64,000 nt of DNA from Candidatus Roizmanbacteria bacterium GW2011_GWC1_37_12 (GTDB lineage Bacteria > Patescibacteriota > Microgenomatia > UBA1406 > GWC2-37-13). Shown here piece by piece: positions 1-8,500 of this stretch. The notes under the pieces are model-generated. The model ran no database searches. It saw only the letters and a list, made by a program, of their open reading frames with translations, and was not told the origin of the DNA. The stretch spans positions 1 through 64,000 of the forward strand of contig LBST01000004.1 in NCBI GenBank assembly GCA_000991135.1. Direction: 5' to 3'. The translations under genes and the position numbers were made by a program. Positions within the stretch are counted from its first letter, which is position 1, and every line of letters starts with the position of its first letter.

Positions 1-133
1 GGATACTTTAATCATACTAAAATTATGAAATATTAACTTTGGAGCATTATATCAATTTAAAGTAGTTAATTCAGACCCATTTTTTGAAACTTAAGCCTAC
101 TTTGTATTAATTAATAGAAGGGAGGTGAAAAAT

Positions 134-490
134 ATGAAAAACAAAATTTTAACTTTAAGTTTAATGGGGCTAGTTCTTAGCGGGCTATTTCTTGCTCCAA
201 AAGATGTTGATGCCTACAGAGGCGATCCGGCCATCAAAGGTCCTTATTATTCTGAAGAAAGACACGCAGCTATGGAGAAAGCTTTTGAGTCAAACGACTA
301 CAATGCCTGGAAAAATCTGATGAACGGCAAAGGAAGAGTTCCCCAAGTTGTCAACAAAGACAATTTTTCTAAATTTGCCCAAATTCATAAATTAGTCGAG
401 CAGGGAAAGACTGCTGAAGCGAATAAAATAAAAGCGGAATTAGGACTAGGTTTAAGAAATGGAACGAGTTATAGAATGGGAAATAAATGA
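134..490 (+). CDS. Small secreted protein of unknown function (N-terminal signal peptide)
   Basis: ORF with hydrophobic N-terminus (MKNKILTLSLMGLVLSGLFLAP); GGAGGTG Shine-Dalgarno just upstream favours ATG at 134 over the GTG at 125. Confidence 0.6.
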   Translation: MKNKILTLSLMGLVLSGLFLAPKDVDAYRGDPAIKGPYYSEERHAAMEKAFESNDYNAWKNLMNGKGRVPQVVNKDNFSKFAQIHKLVEQGKTAEANKIKAELGLGLRNGTSYRMGNK

Positions 491-501
491 ACTATTGTTC
501 A

Positions 502-536
502 TTGCCGGCCCCGACGCTACGTCGGGGTTTCGGCAT
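502..536. terminator. GC-rich hairpin between the secreted protein and sigma genes (terminator or palindromic repeat)
   Basis: CCCCGACG-CTA-CGTCGGGG, flanked by TGCCG/CGGCA; weak T tail. Confidence 0.4.
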
Positions 537-558
537 GGGAAAAATAGTAAAATAATAT

Positions 559-1087
559 ATGTCAGATGAAGAATTGATTACAAAAATAAGGACAAAAGAC
601 AAAGAACTGTATGCGGAAATCATCAGAAGGTATGAAGCAAAACTTTTAAGATACGCCAACTATTTAATCAACGATAAAGATAAGGCGGCCGATATTGTTC
701 AGGAGGCTTTTATTAAGGCCTATATCAATCTTAACGGATTTGAAGTTAAGAAAAAGTTTTCCAGTTGGATATATAGGATCGTCCACAATCAGGCGGTTAA
801 TTTTATTAAAAAAAATAAAAAAGAAGTTCCACTGATTGAAGCGATTGACCTGTCCGGCGGAAAAAATGTTGAAATAGATTTTGAAAAAAAAGGAGATGAT
901 AAAAATGGTACACAACTGTTTAGAACAAATTCCAATTATCTATTCTGAATCTTTAGCTCTTTTTTTCCTTGACGAAAAGTCCTATGAGGAGATAAGCGAT
1001 ATTTTAAGAATTCCCATGGGGACAGTGGCCGTGAGAATAAATCGTGCTAAAATTTATATGAAAAAAATATGCGAAACAAAAAAATAA
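559..1087 (+). CDS. RNA polymerase sigma-70 family (ECF-like) factor, split by an apparent frameshift at A8 (884-891)
   Basis: ORF 559-948 carries sigma region 2 (DKDKAADIVQEAFIKAYINL...FSSWIYRIVHNQAVNFIKK); overlapping ORF 881-1087 carries region 4 (SYEEISDILRIPMGTVAVRINRAK). Confidence 0.75.
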
Positions 1088-1548
1088 ACATTACTGAAAA
1101 AGTAATGAAAAAAATCAAAAACGAAAAAATTACAATGAGGCCGAAGTGGTATTTTTGGCTGGGATCGGCCGTTTTATTTGCCGCGATTGTCAGTTTAATG
1201 ATTGTTACAGTTTTTTTAATCAGTCTGATCACTTTTTCATTAAGAAACCGCGGGGGTCCGATGGCCATAGTTAGATATCAGCAAATCGTCAGTAACTTTC
1301 CTTGGTGGGCGGTAGTTGTTTCAATTTTGGGACTGATTTCAGGAATAACTCTCTTGAAAAAATACGATTTTTCCTACAAAAAAAACTTTTGGTTGGTTGC
1401 GGGAGGATTTGTATTAGCTGTTATTTTGGCAGGAATTCTGATAGATATTTTGGGATTTGACAATATATGGATTAGAAGAGGACCGATGAAAAAATTCTAT
1501 CAGCAATACCGTTTATCTCCTCATCAATACAGAAATCAAAGGTTATAA
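1069..1548 (+). CDS. Membrane protein, possibly an anti-sigma-like partner of the upstream sigma factor
   Basis: Overlaps the 3' end of the sigma ORF; several hydrophobic segments; short basic N-terminal cytoplasmic part. Confidence 0.5.
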   Translation: MRNKKINITEKVMKKIKNEKITMRPKWYFWLGSAVLFAAIVSLMIVTVFLISLITFSLRNRGGPMAIVRYQQIVSNFPWWAVVVSILGLISGITLLKKYDFSYKKNFWLVAGGFVLAVILAGILIDILGFDNIWIRRGPMKKFYQQYRLSPHQYRNQRL

Positions 1549-1573
1549 AATAATTAACCGATTGAGATTTGTG

Positions 1574-2344
1574 TTATTTGCAGTAATCACTGGTTTTTCC
1601 GCTTTGGTAGTCGGAGGACGGGAGAGACAAAATAGTTGATCTATCTTTGGGTGATATCCAGTCAAACCAACAGACAGCATAACTTTCGATTTCGTAAGTA
1701 TGTTTATCCGCCCAAACCGGATTCTTTGACGACTCATTTTTTTGCCTATAGTCGTATACCCCCCAGTCGACAAATGTGTTAAAACCTTTTAACTCAATTG
1801 GTCCGCCTCGGGTTAATCCTACGGCAGTGGCAATAACTTCGCTTTGTTTTACTTTTATGGGGGGATAAACTTCTGTCGTCCGGGAATCCAGTCCCTTGGG
1901 AAGGGGAAACTTTTCCGCAATTTTTTGAAACTTAGGGGTAAGGGTAAGCAGATGTCCGAAACGATATTTGATTCCGCAGGGGTGGGAAAAATCAAACGTA
2001 TATTGGATTTCTCCGTTTACCGGATAACGGGCACCGGCAGTTACTTCGGAATCATAGGGAGCGATGACTTTGATTTCGTCAGGTCGTGAATTGTCAAACC
2101 TGAAACCCCCGTGTGGTTTATATTCTCCGCCCCGATCCTGTCCGGGATAAAGGATGGACGTGGCGCGACTCAGATCGACAGGCATTTTGAAAATAAACGG
2201 CGACGGGCAGACTGTTTTTGATTGAGTGAGTTTTTTGACAAGAGGTGGAGGAAGAACTTTTTCCGGAGTCCTGATTATCCCGGCAATTATGAAAAGAACA
2301 AACCCAAGTAGAATAATAAGCAAGACTTTTTTCATTAAATTCAC
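1574..2344 (-). CDS. Secreted/membrane-anchored hypothetical protein, M23/LytM-like fold suspected
   Basis: Signal anchor plus segments resembling M23-like domains (VIAPYDSEVTAGA, YRFGHLL). Confidence 0.4.
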   Translation of the reverse strand: MNLMKKVLLIILLGFVLFIIAGIIRTPEKVLPPPLVKKLTQSKTVCPSPFIFKMPVDLSRATSILYPGQDRGGEYKPHGGFRFDNSRPDEIKVIAPYDSEVTAGARYPVNGEIQYTFDFSHPCGIKYRFGHLLTLTPKFQKIAEKFPLPKGLDSRTTEVYPPIKVKQSEVIATAVGLTRGGPIELKGFNTFVDWGVYDYRQKNESSKNPVWADKHTYEIESYAVCWFDWISPKDRSTILSLPSSDYQSGKTSDYCK

Positions 2345-2370
2345 TATAACATAAACTTTAAAGGGAACCT

Positions 2371-3042
2371 TTAAGATAATCGTCTTTTAGCCATTTCTAT
2401 TCTTTTCGAGTAAGTAATATTCCAATGAAGAAGAAATCTCAATATACTTCCTTCTTTATTAAAAGGATTTTTAAAATAGTTTTTTCTAAACTTGTCTTGA
2501 GCTGTAATCACTCCTCTCGGATTATCCACTCTATTAATAGAATATTTATCAGCAAAATATTCAATAGACCATCTGATTATTTGGATGCAGATTAGACTAA
2601 AAAATATTGAAACTAAAAAAGAGCCAAGTAAATTTAGTTCAAATACTTTAATTAAATAAAGTCCGGAAAAGATAAAAACAAGCTCAATGATAAAAGCTTC
2701 GAGATTGTGCCAGAGGACGCAGTGCCCAGCTTCATGAAGAATCACCCACTCGAGTTCGTCTCTGTTTAGATTTTTATACAGGCCTTCGGACAATATCATC
2801 TTCGGCCAAAAGGGCAAACCGGCCATCAGACCGTACATCTTTTTATCGTGAAATAAAGTTATATTCAAGAGTGATAATCCGGTTTTTTTCTTGACTGTTT
2901 TATTAATCCAAGAATCTTTAATAGAAGAGGTTTTAATTTTTTTACCAACAATCAGTTTTGAAAAACTATATATCTGAAACCAGTTAGTAATTATTAGAAA
3001 GATAATAATAAATATAATTACTTTTATAATAAACAGGTCCAT
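2371..3042 (-). CDS. M48/M56-like membrane zinc metallopeptidase
   Basis: HEXXH motif LHEAGHCVLWHN with flanking TM helices. Confidence 0.6.
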   Translation of the reverse strand: MDLFIIKVIIFIIIFLIITNWFQIYSFSKLIVGKKIKTSSIKDSWINKTVKKKTGLSLLNITLFHDKKMYGLMAGLPFWPKMILSEGLYKNLNRDELEWVILHEAGHCVLWHNLEAFIIELVFIFSGLYLIKVFELNLLGSFLVSIFFSLICIQIIRWSIEYFADKYSINRVDNPRGVITAQDKFRKNYFKNPFNKEGSILRFLLHWNITYSKRIEMAKRRLS

Positions 3043-3109
3043 TATGGTTAATTATATTACATAGAATTATATAACCTGATTTTCTCCATTTCTTGCCTTA
3101 TTTGTTGAA

Positions 3110-4123
3110 CTAATTAAAAGTGGCGAAAAGATTTTTTATGCCCTCCCAAAATTTTTGTAGAGGTGACAGGGTGCCTTTAATGAAAGTGGTGATGGGGCCA
3201 ATAGTTCCAGATTTCGTAAATGAAAATGATGCATCGCTGTCATCATCGGCAACAGGGTTATCGCTTTCATAAATGATAACCCTAAGCATATAGCCACCGC
3301 CCTCTTTCGCCTTTAGAGCATTAAGTGTTTTTGGATCTTGATAGCTGTCGATATTAACGCTTATCGAAACTTTATCGCCATTTACATTTAATGATTCTCG
3401 CCCGATAGTTTCCCCCAAGAGTTTGCCGTCTTGCCAAAGTTGAAGGGCGGATTCATATTGAATTAGCTTATAAGGATCTAGATCGCTATAAGAAAACTGA
3501 ACATTTGCTCCCTTGCCGAGCTCAAAGGTCTCCCCTCCGTTTGGAGTGATGAGGGTAACATGAGGCTTTCCGCTCGGAGGGCCGGCGGTAAAAGTAAAAT
3601 CGCTGTCGCTTTCGTCAACTGCAACTAATTTCCCGTCGAGTAAAGCCACCACACGTACACGGTATCCGGACCCGGCTGTGGCAACAAAGTAATTTGATGG
3701 TGTCCCTCCGCCAACATAGTAAGCTCCAGCCTGATATTGGGGCATACCAAAACCAGTCTCAATATTTTTAAAACTGAATGCTTGGGGACTTGCGTTTATA
3801 TTTCCAACCTTTTTGCCGTTTCGCCAAAGCTCCAGCTGGAACTCGTACTTCCCGTCCTTGCTTTTGTCGAGATAAATTGAAAAAGGGATTTTCTGAAAGG
3901 CTCCGTCAAGGGCAATACTTTCGCCGCCATTGGGAGAAATAACTCGCACGTAATAAGCCGGGGCCACAAGGCCAATTCCCCGAGGTATCTGACTAGGTTG
4001 GGTTTGGAGTTGAATCGTTTTCGGAATGTTGTATTGTATTCCCTGGGTAATTGACATCAGAGGAATAAGAAAGAGAAGAGAAATGCTAAAGATTACAGCC
4101 GATACGTAACCTAAAGATCTCAT
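3110..4123 (-). CDS. Secreted protein with two Ig-like repeats
   Basis: Signal peptide MRSLGYVSAVIFSISLLFLIPLM; two copies of an 'I(T/S)PNGGE...F.l...LWr(d)GK' module; start placed at the internal ATG (4123). Confidence 0.5.
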   Translation of the reverse strand: MRSLGYVSAVIFSISLLFLIPLMSITQGIQYNIPKTIQLQTQPSQIPRGIGLVAPAYYVRVISPNGGESIALDGAFQKIPFSIYLDKSKDGKYEFQLELWRNGKKVGNINASPQAFSFKNIETGFGMPQYQAGAYYVGGGTPSNYFVATAGSGYRVRVVALLDGKLVAVDESDSDFTFTAGPPSGKPHVTLITPNGGETFELGKGANVQFSYSDLDPYKLIQYESALQLWQDGKLLGETIGRESLNVNGDKVSISVNIDSYQDPKTLNALKAKEGGGYMLRVIIYESDNPVADDDSDASFSFTKSGTIGPITTFIKGTLSPLQKFWEGIKNLFATFN

Positions 4124-4220
4124 TTCCACATTATACTCTTCTTGCCATACTGATTCTATTCTGATGAATTGGCCACCTGTGGATATTCTCGGCGATTGAT
4201 GGTATACTTGATCTATCCAA

Positions 4221-4454
4221 ATGGCAGATAAAAAATACAGTAATCCGTGCCCACGCTGCGGAAAAGAAAGAATATTCGTCAAAACATGGAAAGAAAAAAT
4301 AGGATATTCAACAATTACGACTACAGAGACTGCCTGTCCGGATAAAGAATGTCAAAAAATCGTCGTCAAGGGCAATAAAAACCAAAAAGACAAATACGAA
4401 GCTGCCCAGTTAAGGCGAAAACAAGGCTTCAACCGCCACAAAAAATCCCGCTAG
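4221..4454 (+). CDS. Small zinc-ribbon protein
   Basis: CPRCGK...CPDKEC Cys pairs. Confidence 0.45.
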   Translation: MADKKYSNPCPRCGKERIFVKTWKEKIGYSTITTTETACPDKECQKIVVKGNKNQKDKYEAAQLRRKQGFNRHKKSR

Positions 4455-5029
4455 ATTTTTTTCGCAAAATCTTCTTTTCTTGGGCGCGGATCCAATTCTC
4501 TTTTGAGCAAAGATTGATCGATAACTGCGTAGTCGCCCAACTTTCCTAAAGCGATAATAACAAACGGGTTATGGGCTTTTTCAATATTTAACAATTTTAT
4601 CAACTTTTTTTCGTCAAACTCGCCCATCTGGCGGGTATAGTAACCCAAATGCTGGGCCTGAAGCGTCAACGACATCACTGCTGCTCCAAGGTCATGACGA
4701 AAGTAAGCTTTTCTGCCTTTTACTTTTTCGATAAAACAAGCAACGACTAAAATCGGTGCTTTTTCGGCATAACGATTGTATTCTCCCAGACAAGAAACGA
4801 TTTTTTCAAAAGACTGCTCGCCTTTTTTTGCCCAGTAAAAATACCAAGGCTGAAAATTCCACCCCGAGGGTGTCCAGCGGGCGGCTTCGAAAATTGAGCT
4901 TATGTCTTTTTCCGGAATTGGTTGACTAGAAAAATGCCTCGGGCTGAATCGCTCTTCAATCTCCTTGATGACAGAATAGCGGGGTTGGGGTTTTCTAATT
5001 TTAAAGATATCTTCTTTTGTTGCCTTCAT
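4451..5029 (-). CDS. Nitroreductase family protein
   Basis: RFSPRHFSSQPI...FEAARWTPSGWNFQPWYF...LGAAVMSLTLQAQHLG pattern. Confidence 0.85.
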   Translation of the reverse strand: MKATKEDIFKIRKPQPRYSVIKEIEERFSPRHFSSQPIPEKDISSIFEAARWTPSGWNFQPWYFYWAKKGEQSFEKIVSCLGEYNRYAEKAPILVVACFIEKVKGRKAYFRHDLGAAVMSLTLQAQHLGYYTRQMGEFDEKKLIKLLNIEKAHNPFVIIALGKLGDYAVIDQSLLKRELDPRPRKEDFAKKI

Positions 5030-5034
5030 GTTTT

Positions 5035-5727
5035 TTACAAACTCCTTACTGCTTGTTCAACATCAGGCGAGGTGCCTTTGAAGTGGACTTTGCCGTTTTG
5101 GACTTCCAATTTCTCGATATTATAGCTGGGCTGCCTTTCCTTGATCACCGATTCGACTAAATCATTAATTCCGGGGCCGTATTGATTAACTAGGTTTTGC
5201 GGAACAGGAATGTTCGCGATGTTGGCTGATTGAATATTGACATGTCCAAGGTTGTTGATGATTGAACCCGACGCTTTAAGATAAACAGGAATGTTGATAT
5301 TGGGAATCTTAAATTTTGCCGCCGCTTTGACGACGTCCTGGTAAGAAACTCCTAAGACCACTAAATAGTTAACGGCGTCGTTATAGTTAACAATCGCTGT
5401 TCCTTCAACCGAACCGTCACGATTAACTCTAATCTGGACATTGCGAAAAGGAAAATAAATATATTGCTTACGACGGTTATCAGCAGCGGCTGTCAACTCC
5501 GAGCTGTTAAAATATTGGTCGACCGGGTGAGCTCCGGAAACGATCAAAGTTCTACCTGTCCCTGAATTTGTAGGGAGGGCTTCAAATTTGACATCAAGTT
5601 TGGAATACATCGACTTTAGATCAGCTTGGGTATAAGTAATACCAAGATTTTTTGCTTGGGAAAAATAAAAAAACGCTCCGCCAATCAAAAGACCAAAAAA
5701 CAAAAAAAGAGAAAGAATAAGTTTCAT
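5035..5727 (-). CDS. Membrane-anchored hypothetical protein
   Basis: N-terminal TM segment; beta-rich remainder without a motif I can name confidently. Confidence 0.4.
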   Translation of the reverse strand: MKLILSLFLFFGLLIGGAFFYFSQAKNLGITYTQADLKSMYSKLDVKFEALPTNSGTGRTLIVSGAHPVDQYFNSSELTAAADNRRKQYIYFPFRNVQIRVNRDGSVEGTAIVNYNDAVNYLVVLGVSYQDVVKAAAKFKIPNINIPVYLKASGSIINNLGHVNIQSANIANIPVPQNLVNQYGPGINDLVESVIKERQPSYNIEKLEVQNGKVHFKGTSPDVEQAVRSL

Positions 5728-5744
5728 AGGATGCGATTATTATA

Positions 5745-6323
5745 TCAAAACGGCAGGGTCAACGGAATATCTTTCGTCTCCTGATTTTCTAGATACTTTT
5801 TCCAGTCAACTTTGATTGACATTTTCCCACCCGGAGTCAAATAAAAAATCTCCCCTGTTTTTACCCCGTATTCAAAAAGCTCCCTTGTAAACATGACGTC
5901 GTCCAGGCAGTATTTTTTCAACTCGTCGATCCTGCCTTCGTTATACAAATTTATAGCCTGAAAACCGTGGCCGGTTTTTTTCTTGCCCAAAGTCGCTCCG
6001 ATGACTTCGTTTAAAGAAATCCTCCGTCCGATTTTTTCTTTGATGTCGTCGAGGATGTCAAAAGGAGTAAAGACGTCGACGCGGCCGGGATAATAAGACT
6101 GAAGAACAAGGATGTCAAAGTTGGCGACGTTATAACCGATGATATATGAGGCGGCCTCAAGAATCGGAAACAGCTGATTGAGTTCTTTTTCTTCAAATAC
6201 TTTGCCCTGCGACTCTTTGTAATCGTAAATGGCAACAACTGTTATGCCCAGTTTTTTTGGATCATCATAATCACGAAAGCTGTATTTGGTCTCAAGATCG
6301 AGAACGACCGGAAATTTTTTCAT
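5745..6323 (-). CDS. RNase H-like 3'-5' exonuclease (DnaQ/YprB-type)
   Basis: VVLDLETKYSF...IIGYNVANFDILVL...YCLDDVMFTRELFEY exonuclease motifs; start at internal ATG MKKFPVVLDLE. Confidence 0.65.
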   Translation of the reverse strand: MKKFPVVLDLETKYSFRDYDDPKKLGITVVAIYDYKESQGKVFEEKELNQLFPILEAASYIIGYNVANFDILVLQSYYPGRVDVFTPFDILDDIKEKIGRRISLNEVIGATLGKKKTGHGFQAINLYNEGRIDELKKYCLDDVMFTRELFEYGVKTGEIFYLTPGGKMSIKVDWKKYLENQETKDIPLTLPF

Positions 6324-6324
6324 A

Positions 6325-6720
6325 TTAATTGGTTTTCTTTTTTTTTGCCTCTTTAAAGATCTCGACCTCAAGCAGACTCTGGCGGGGAATTCTTTCCCAA
6401 TGCAGGTTAATCCTATTCAAGTCTTGCTGGTATTTTGCATAGATGTCGTCAAATACCTTCATGAATAAGTCCTTATTCTTGGCTGTCAACCGGTAAAATT
6501 CTTTCTGGAAAAACTCATCCAGTTTTCCTAGGCTCCACAGTGTTTTCACAAATTGCTCATTATTGAGGTTGACGGCTGACAGATCCCCCTGGATTGGCCT
6601 GACTTTAAACTTCATCATCTGAACTTCCTCGTACATTTCCGTAAACGGCGGCTTCTTGTCTAAAGATTTTTTAAAATCGCTGATTAAGTCTAAAATGTCC
6701 TTGTCTGTTCTTTTCTTCAT
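6325..6720 (-). CDS. Hypothetical protein
   Basis: Intact ORF adjacent to the exonuclease gene on the same strand. Confidence 0.4.
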   Translation of the reverse strand: MKKRTDKDILDLISDFKKSLDKKPPFTEMYEEVQMMKFKVRPIQGDLSAVNLNNEQFVKTLWSLGKLDEFFQKEFYRLTAKNKDLFMKVFDDIYAKYQQDLNRINLHWERIPRQSLLEVEIFKEAKKKKTN

Positions 6721-6736
6721 AGGCTATAATTATTAT

Positions 6737-7162
6737 ATGTTGAGGCAAAAATTACAAGACGATTCTCTGGCCGCCCTAAAAACCGGCGACAAAGAAAAGC
6801 TCTCTGTCCTTCGCTTTATTATAGCGCAAATCAAAAACAAGGAAATTGACAAAAATCCGCCAGCTGGCGGAGAACTCAATGACGAAGAAACATTAGTGGT
6901 CTTAAAAAAGATTGCCAAAGAACTAAAAGAATCGATTGAAGCCTTTGAAAAGGGGAATAGACCTGATCTGGTTAAGGAAAATAAAAAACAGCTTGTGGTT
7001 GTTTCTCAATACTTGCCAGCGGAAATAACCGAGGAAGAATTAAAAAAAGAAATTGAAAAGATAATTGCTGATAATAAGGCTATCTACGATCAAAACCCCA
7101 AGGCGATTATTGGTATTTGCATGAAACAACTTAAAGCAAAGGCAGACCGTCCCGAATCATGA
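6737..7162 (+). CDS. yqeY: GatB/YqeY domain protein
   Basis: LQDDSLAALKTGDKEKLSVLRFIIAQIKNKEID... and YLPAEITEEELKKEIEKII match the YqeY family. Confidence 0.85.
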   Translation: MLRQKLQDDSLAALKTGDKEKLSVLRFIIAQIKNKEIDKNPPAGGELNDEETLVVLKKIAKELKESIEAFEKGNRPDLVKENKKQLVVVSQYLPAEITEEELKKEIEKIIADNKAIYDQNPKAIIGICMKQLKAKADRPES

Positions 7163-7177
7163 AAGCACTGTCTACTT

Positions 7178-7513
7178 ATGGAAATCATTAAAAAACTTTT
7201 TTTTGCTCTGTTAATTATTTTTCTATTTTCTTCTCTCGCGCCCAATGTCTTTAATTATCGAAATAAGCTGACATTTTACCAGCAAACAAAAAAAGACTTG
7301 GAGGAAGAAGAAAAACGCTCCATCGAACTGAAAACCGAGATTGTCAAGAAAAAAAGCGCAGACGAAGTGGAAAAAACCATCAGAAATAAGCTCAATCTGT
7401 TGAAGAAAAACGAAATCGCCCTCATCGTCCCCTCACCCTCCCTGTTTCCTAAAGTGACGCCGACTCCTGTCCTTGCCAACTGGCAGATGTGGTGGCAGGT
7501 GTTTTTTAAGTAG
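7178..7513 (+). CDS. FtsB/DivIC-like septum formation initiator family protein
   Basis: N-terminal TM followed by coiled coil and RNKLNLLKKNEIALIVP. Confidence 0.65.
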   Translation: MEIIKKLFFALLIIFLFSSLAPNVFNYRNKLTFYQQTKKDLEEEEKRSIELKTEIVKKKSADEVEKTIRNKLNLLKKNEIALIVPSPSLFPKVTPTPVLANWQMWWQVFFK

Positions 7514-8107
7514 TTTGACTTTTGTAAATCGGCCAGACCTGGCAAAACCAGTCGCTCGTTTCTTTAATTTTTCGACCGTCTAAGATCATTCCACCTAAAT
7601 AAATACACGAACTCTCCCAACTGATTAACATCTGGGCAACGGTGAAATGAAGAACCAGTTTTTGGAAGCTGTTTAGTTTTTTATAATCTCTAAAGTAATT
7701 AGTCGCCAACCGCCTAAGATACAACATTCCTTTCTTTTTAGTAGGATAAAACTCTGTAGCTAACTTATCATTAAATAGATCCGGGAATGTTTTTTCATAC
7801 TTCTGTAAATCTTCTTCTAAATCTTTATCTTTAAGAAATAAAAATTCTTTTTCTGAAAAAAGATATTTTATTTTTGCCAGTCGTCTATTAATTGTTTTAT
7901 AGGAAGATTGTTTAGTCTCTGTAAAACATTAATTAAATATTTTTTATATTGATATTCTGTTTGGGAAACGATAAGACAAGCTAATAATTTAATCTCTTGA
8001 GAAGAATAACTAAGTTTAACTAATTTTCTTATAACCTTCTCGTACTCTTTGGAAACGTTCATCAAAGGATTTTTATCATCAGTAACAATCTCTCCTACTC
8101 GCAACAT
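7506..8107 (-). pseudogene. Hypothetical helical protein split over two frames (7868-8107 and 7506-~7880)
   Basis: The downstream frame stays open upstream of its first ATG (..LAKIKYLFSEKEFLFLKDKDLEEDLQKYEKTFPDLFNDKLATEFYPTKKKGMLYLRR..) and meets the stop of the upstream ORF. Confidence 0.45.
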
Positions 8108-8290
8108 GTTTTTATTTTACTATATTCGTCACCCTACGGGTGACGAGGCTAAACCCAAGCCTTAATGATTTGTCTACGCTTCGCTAGATTTCTCGCCTAC
8201 GGCTCGAAATGACAGAAAACTCAAGTATAAGAAACAATACAAATAACGATTTATAAATTTTTTAGGTATAATTAGTGTGTTCTTTAATAT

Positions 8291-8361
8291 TACGGGGTAG
8301 TGTACGGCCGCACAGGAGGCTCATAATCTCCTAGACCGTGGTTCGACTCCCGGCCCCGTAA
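8291..8361 (+). tRNA. tRNA with CAT anticodon (Met elongator or Ile2), atypical arms
   Basis: Acceptor TACGGGG/CCCCGTA, anticodon stem GGAGG/TCTCC with loop CTCATAA, T-loop TTCGACT; T-stem needs a bulged T at 8339. Confidence 0.75.
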
Positions 8362-8408
8362 CATTAGAATTCGTTTTTAAAACGAAGTTTTAGAATTACG
8401 AATTCTTA

Positions 8409-8484
8409 TGCCCTCCAAATATCGCTCTTCAACACGCCGAGCGGATAGCGATGAGTTCAGTGTTGAAGCAAGATGTGGAGGGCA
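8409..8484. repeat. Long imperfect inverted repeat (hairpin) upstream of the glycosyltransferase gene
   Basis: TGCCCTCCA...TTCAACAC / GTGTTGAA...TGGAGGGCA. Confidence 0.7.
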
Positions 8485-8500
8485 ATGATATACTTAATCC

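Noticed and set aside
125-133. GTG start at 125 for the first gene
   Set aside because: The GGAGGTG sequence serves as Shine-Dalgarno for ATG 134
664-915. Antisense ORFs overlapping confident genes (e.g. 664-915, 1543-1773, 1844-2089, 15964-16173, 17166-17663, 25662-25940, 26766-27146, 31687-31908)
   Set aside because: They mirror well-supported coding frames, show low-complexity Ser/Phe/Leu-rich composition and lack family motifs; treated as spurious
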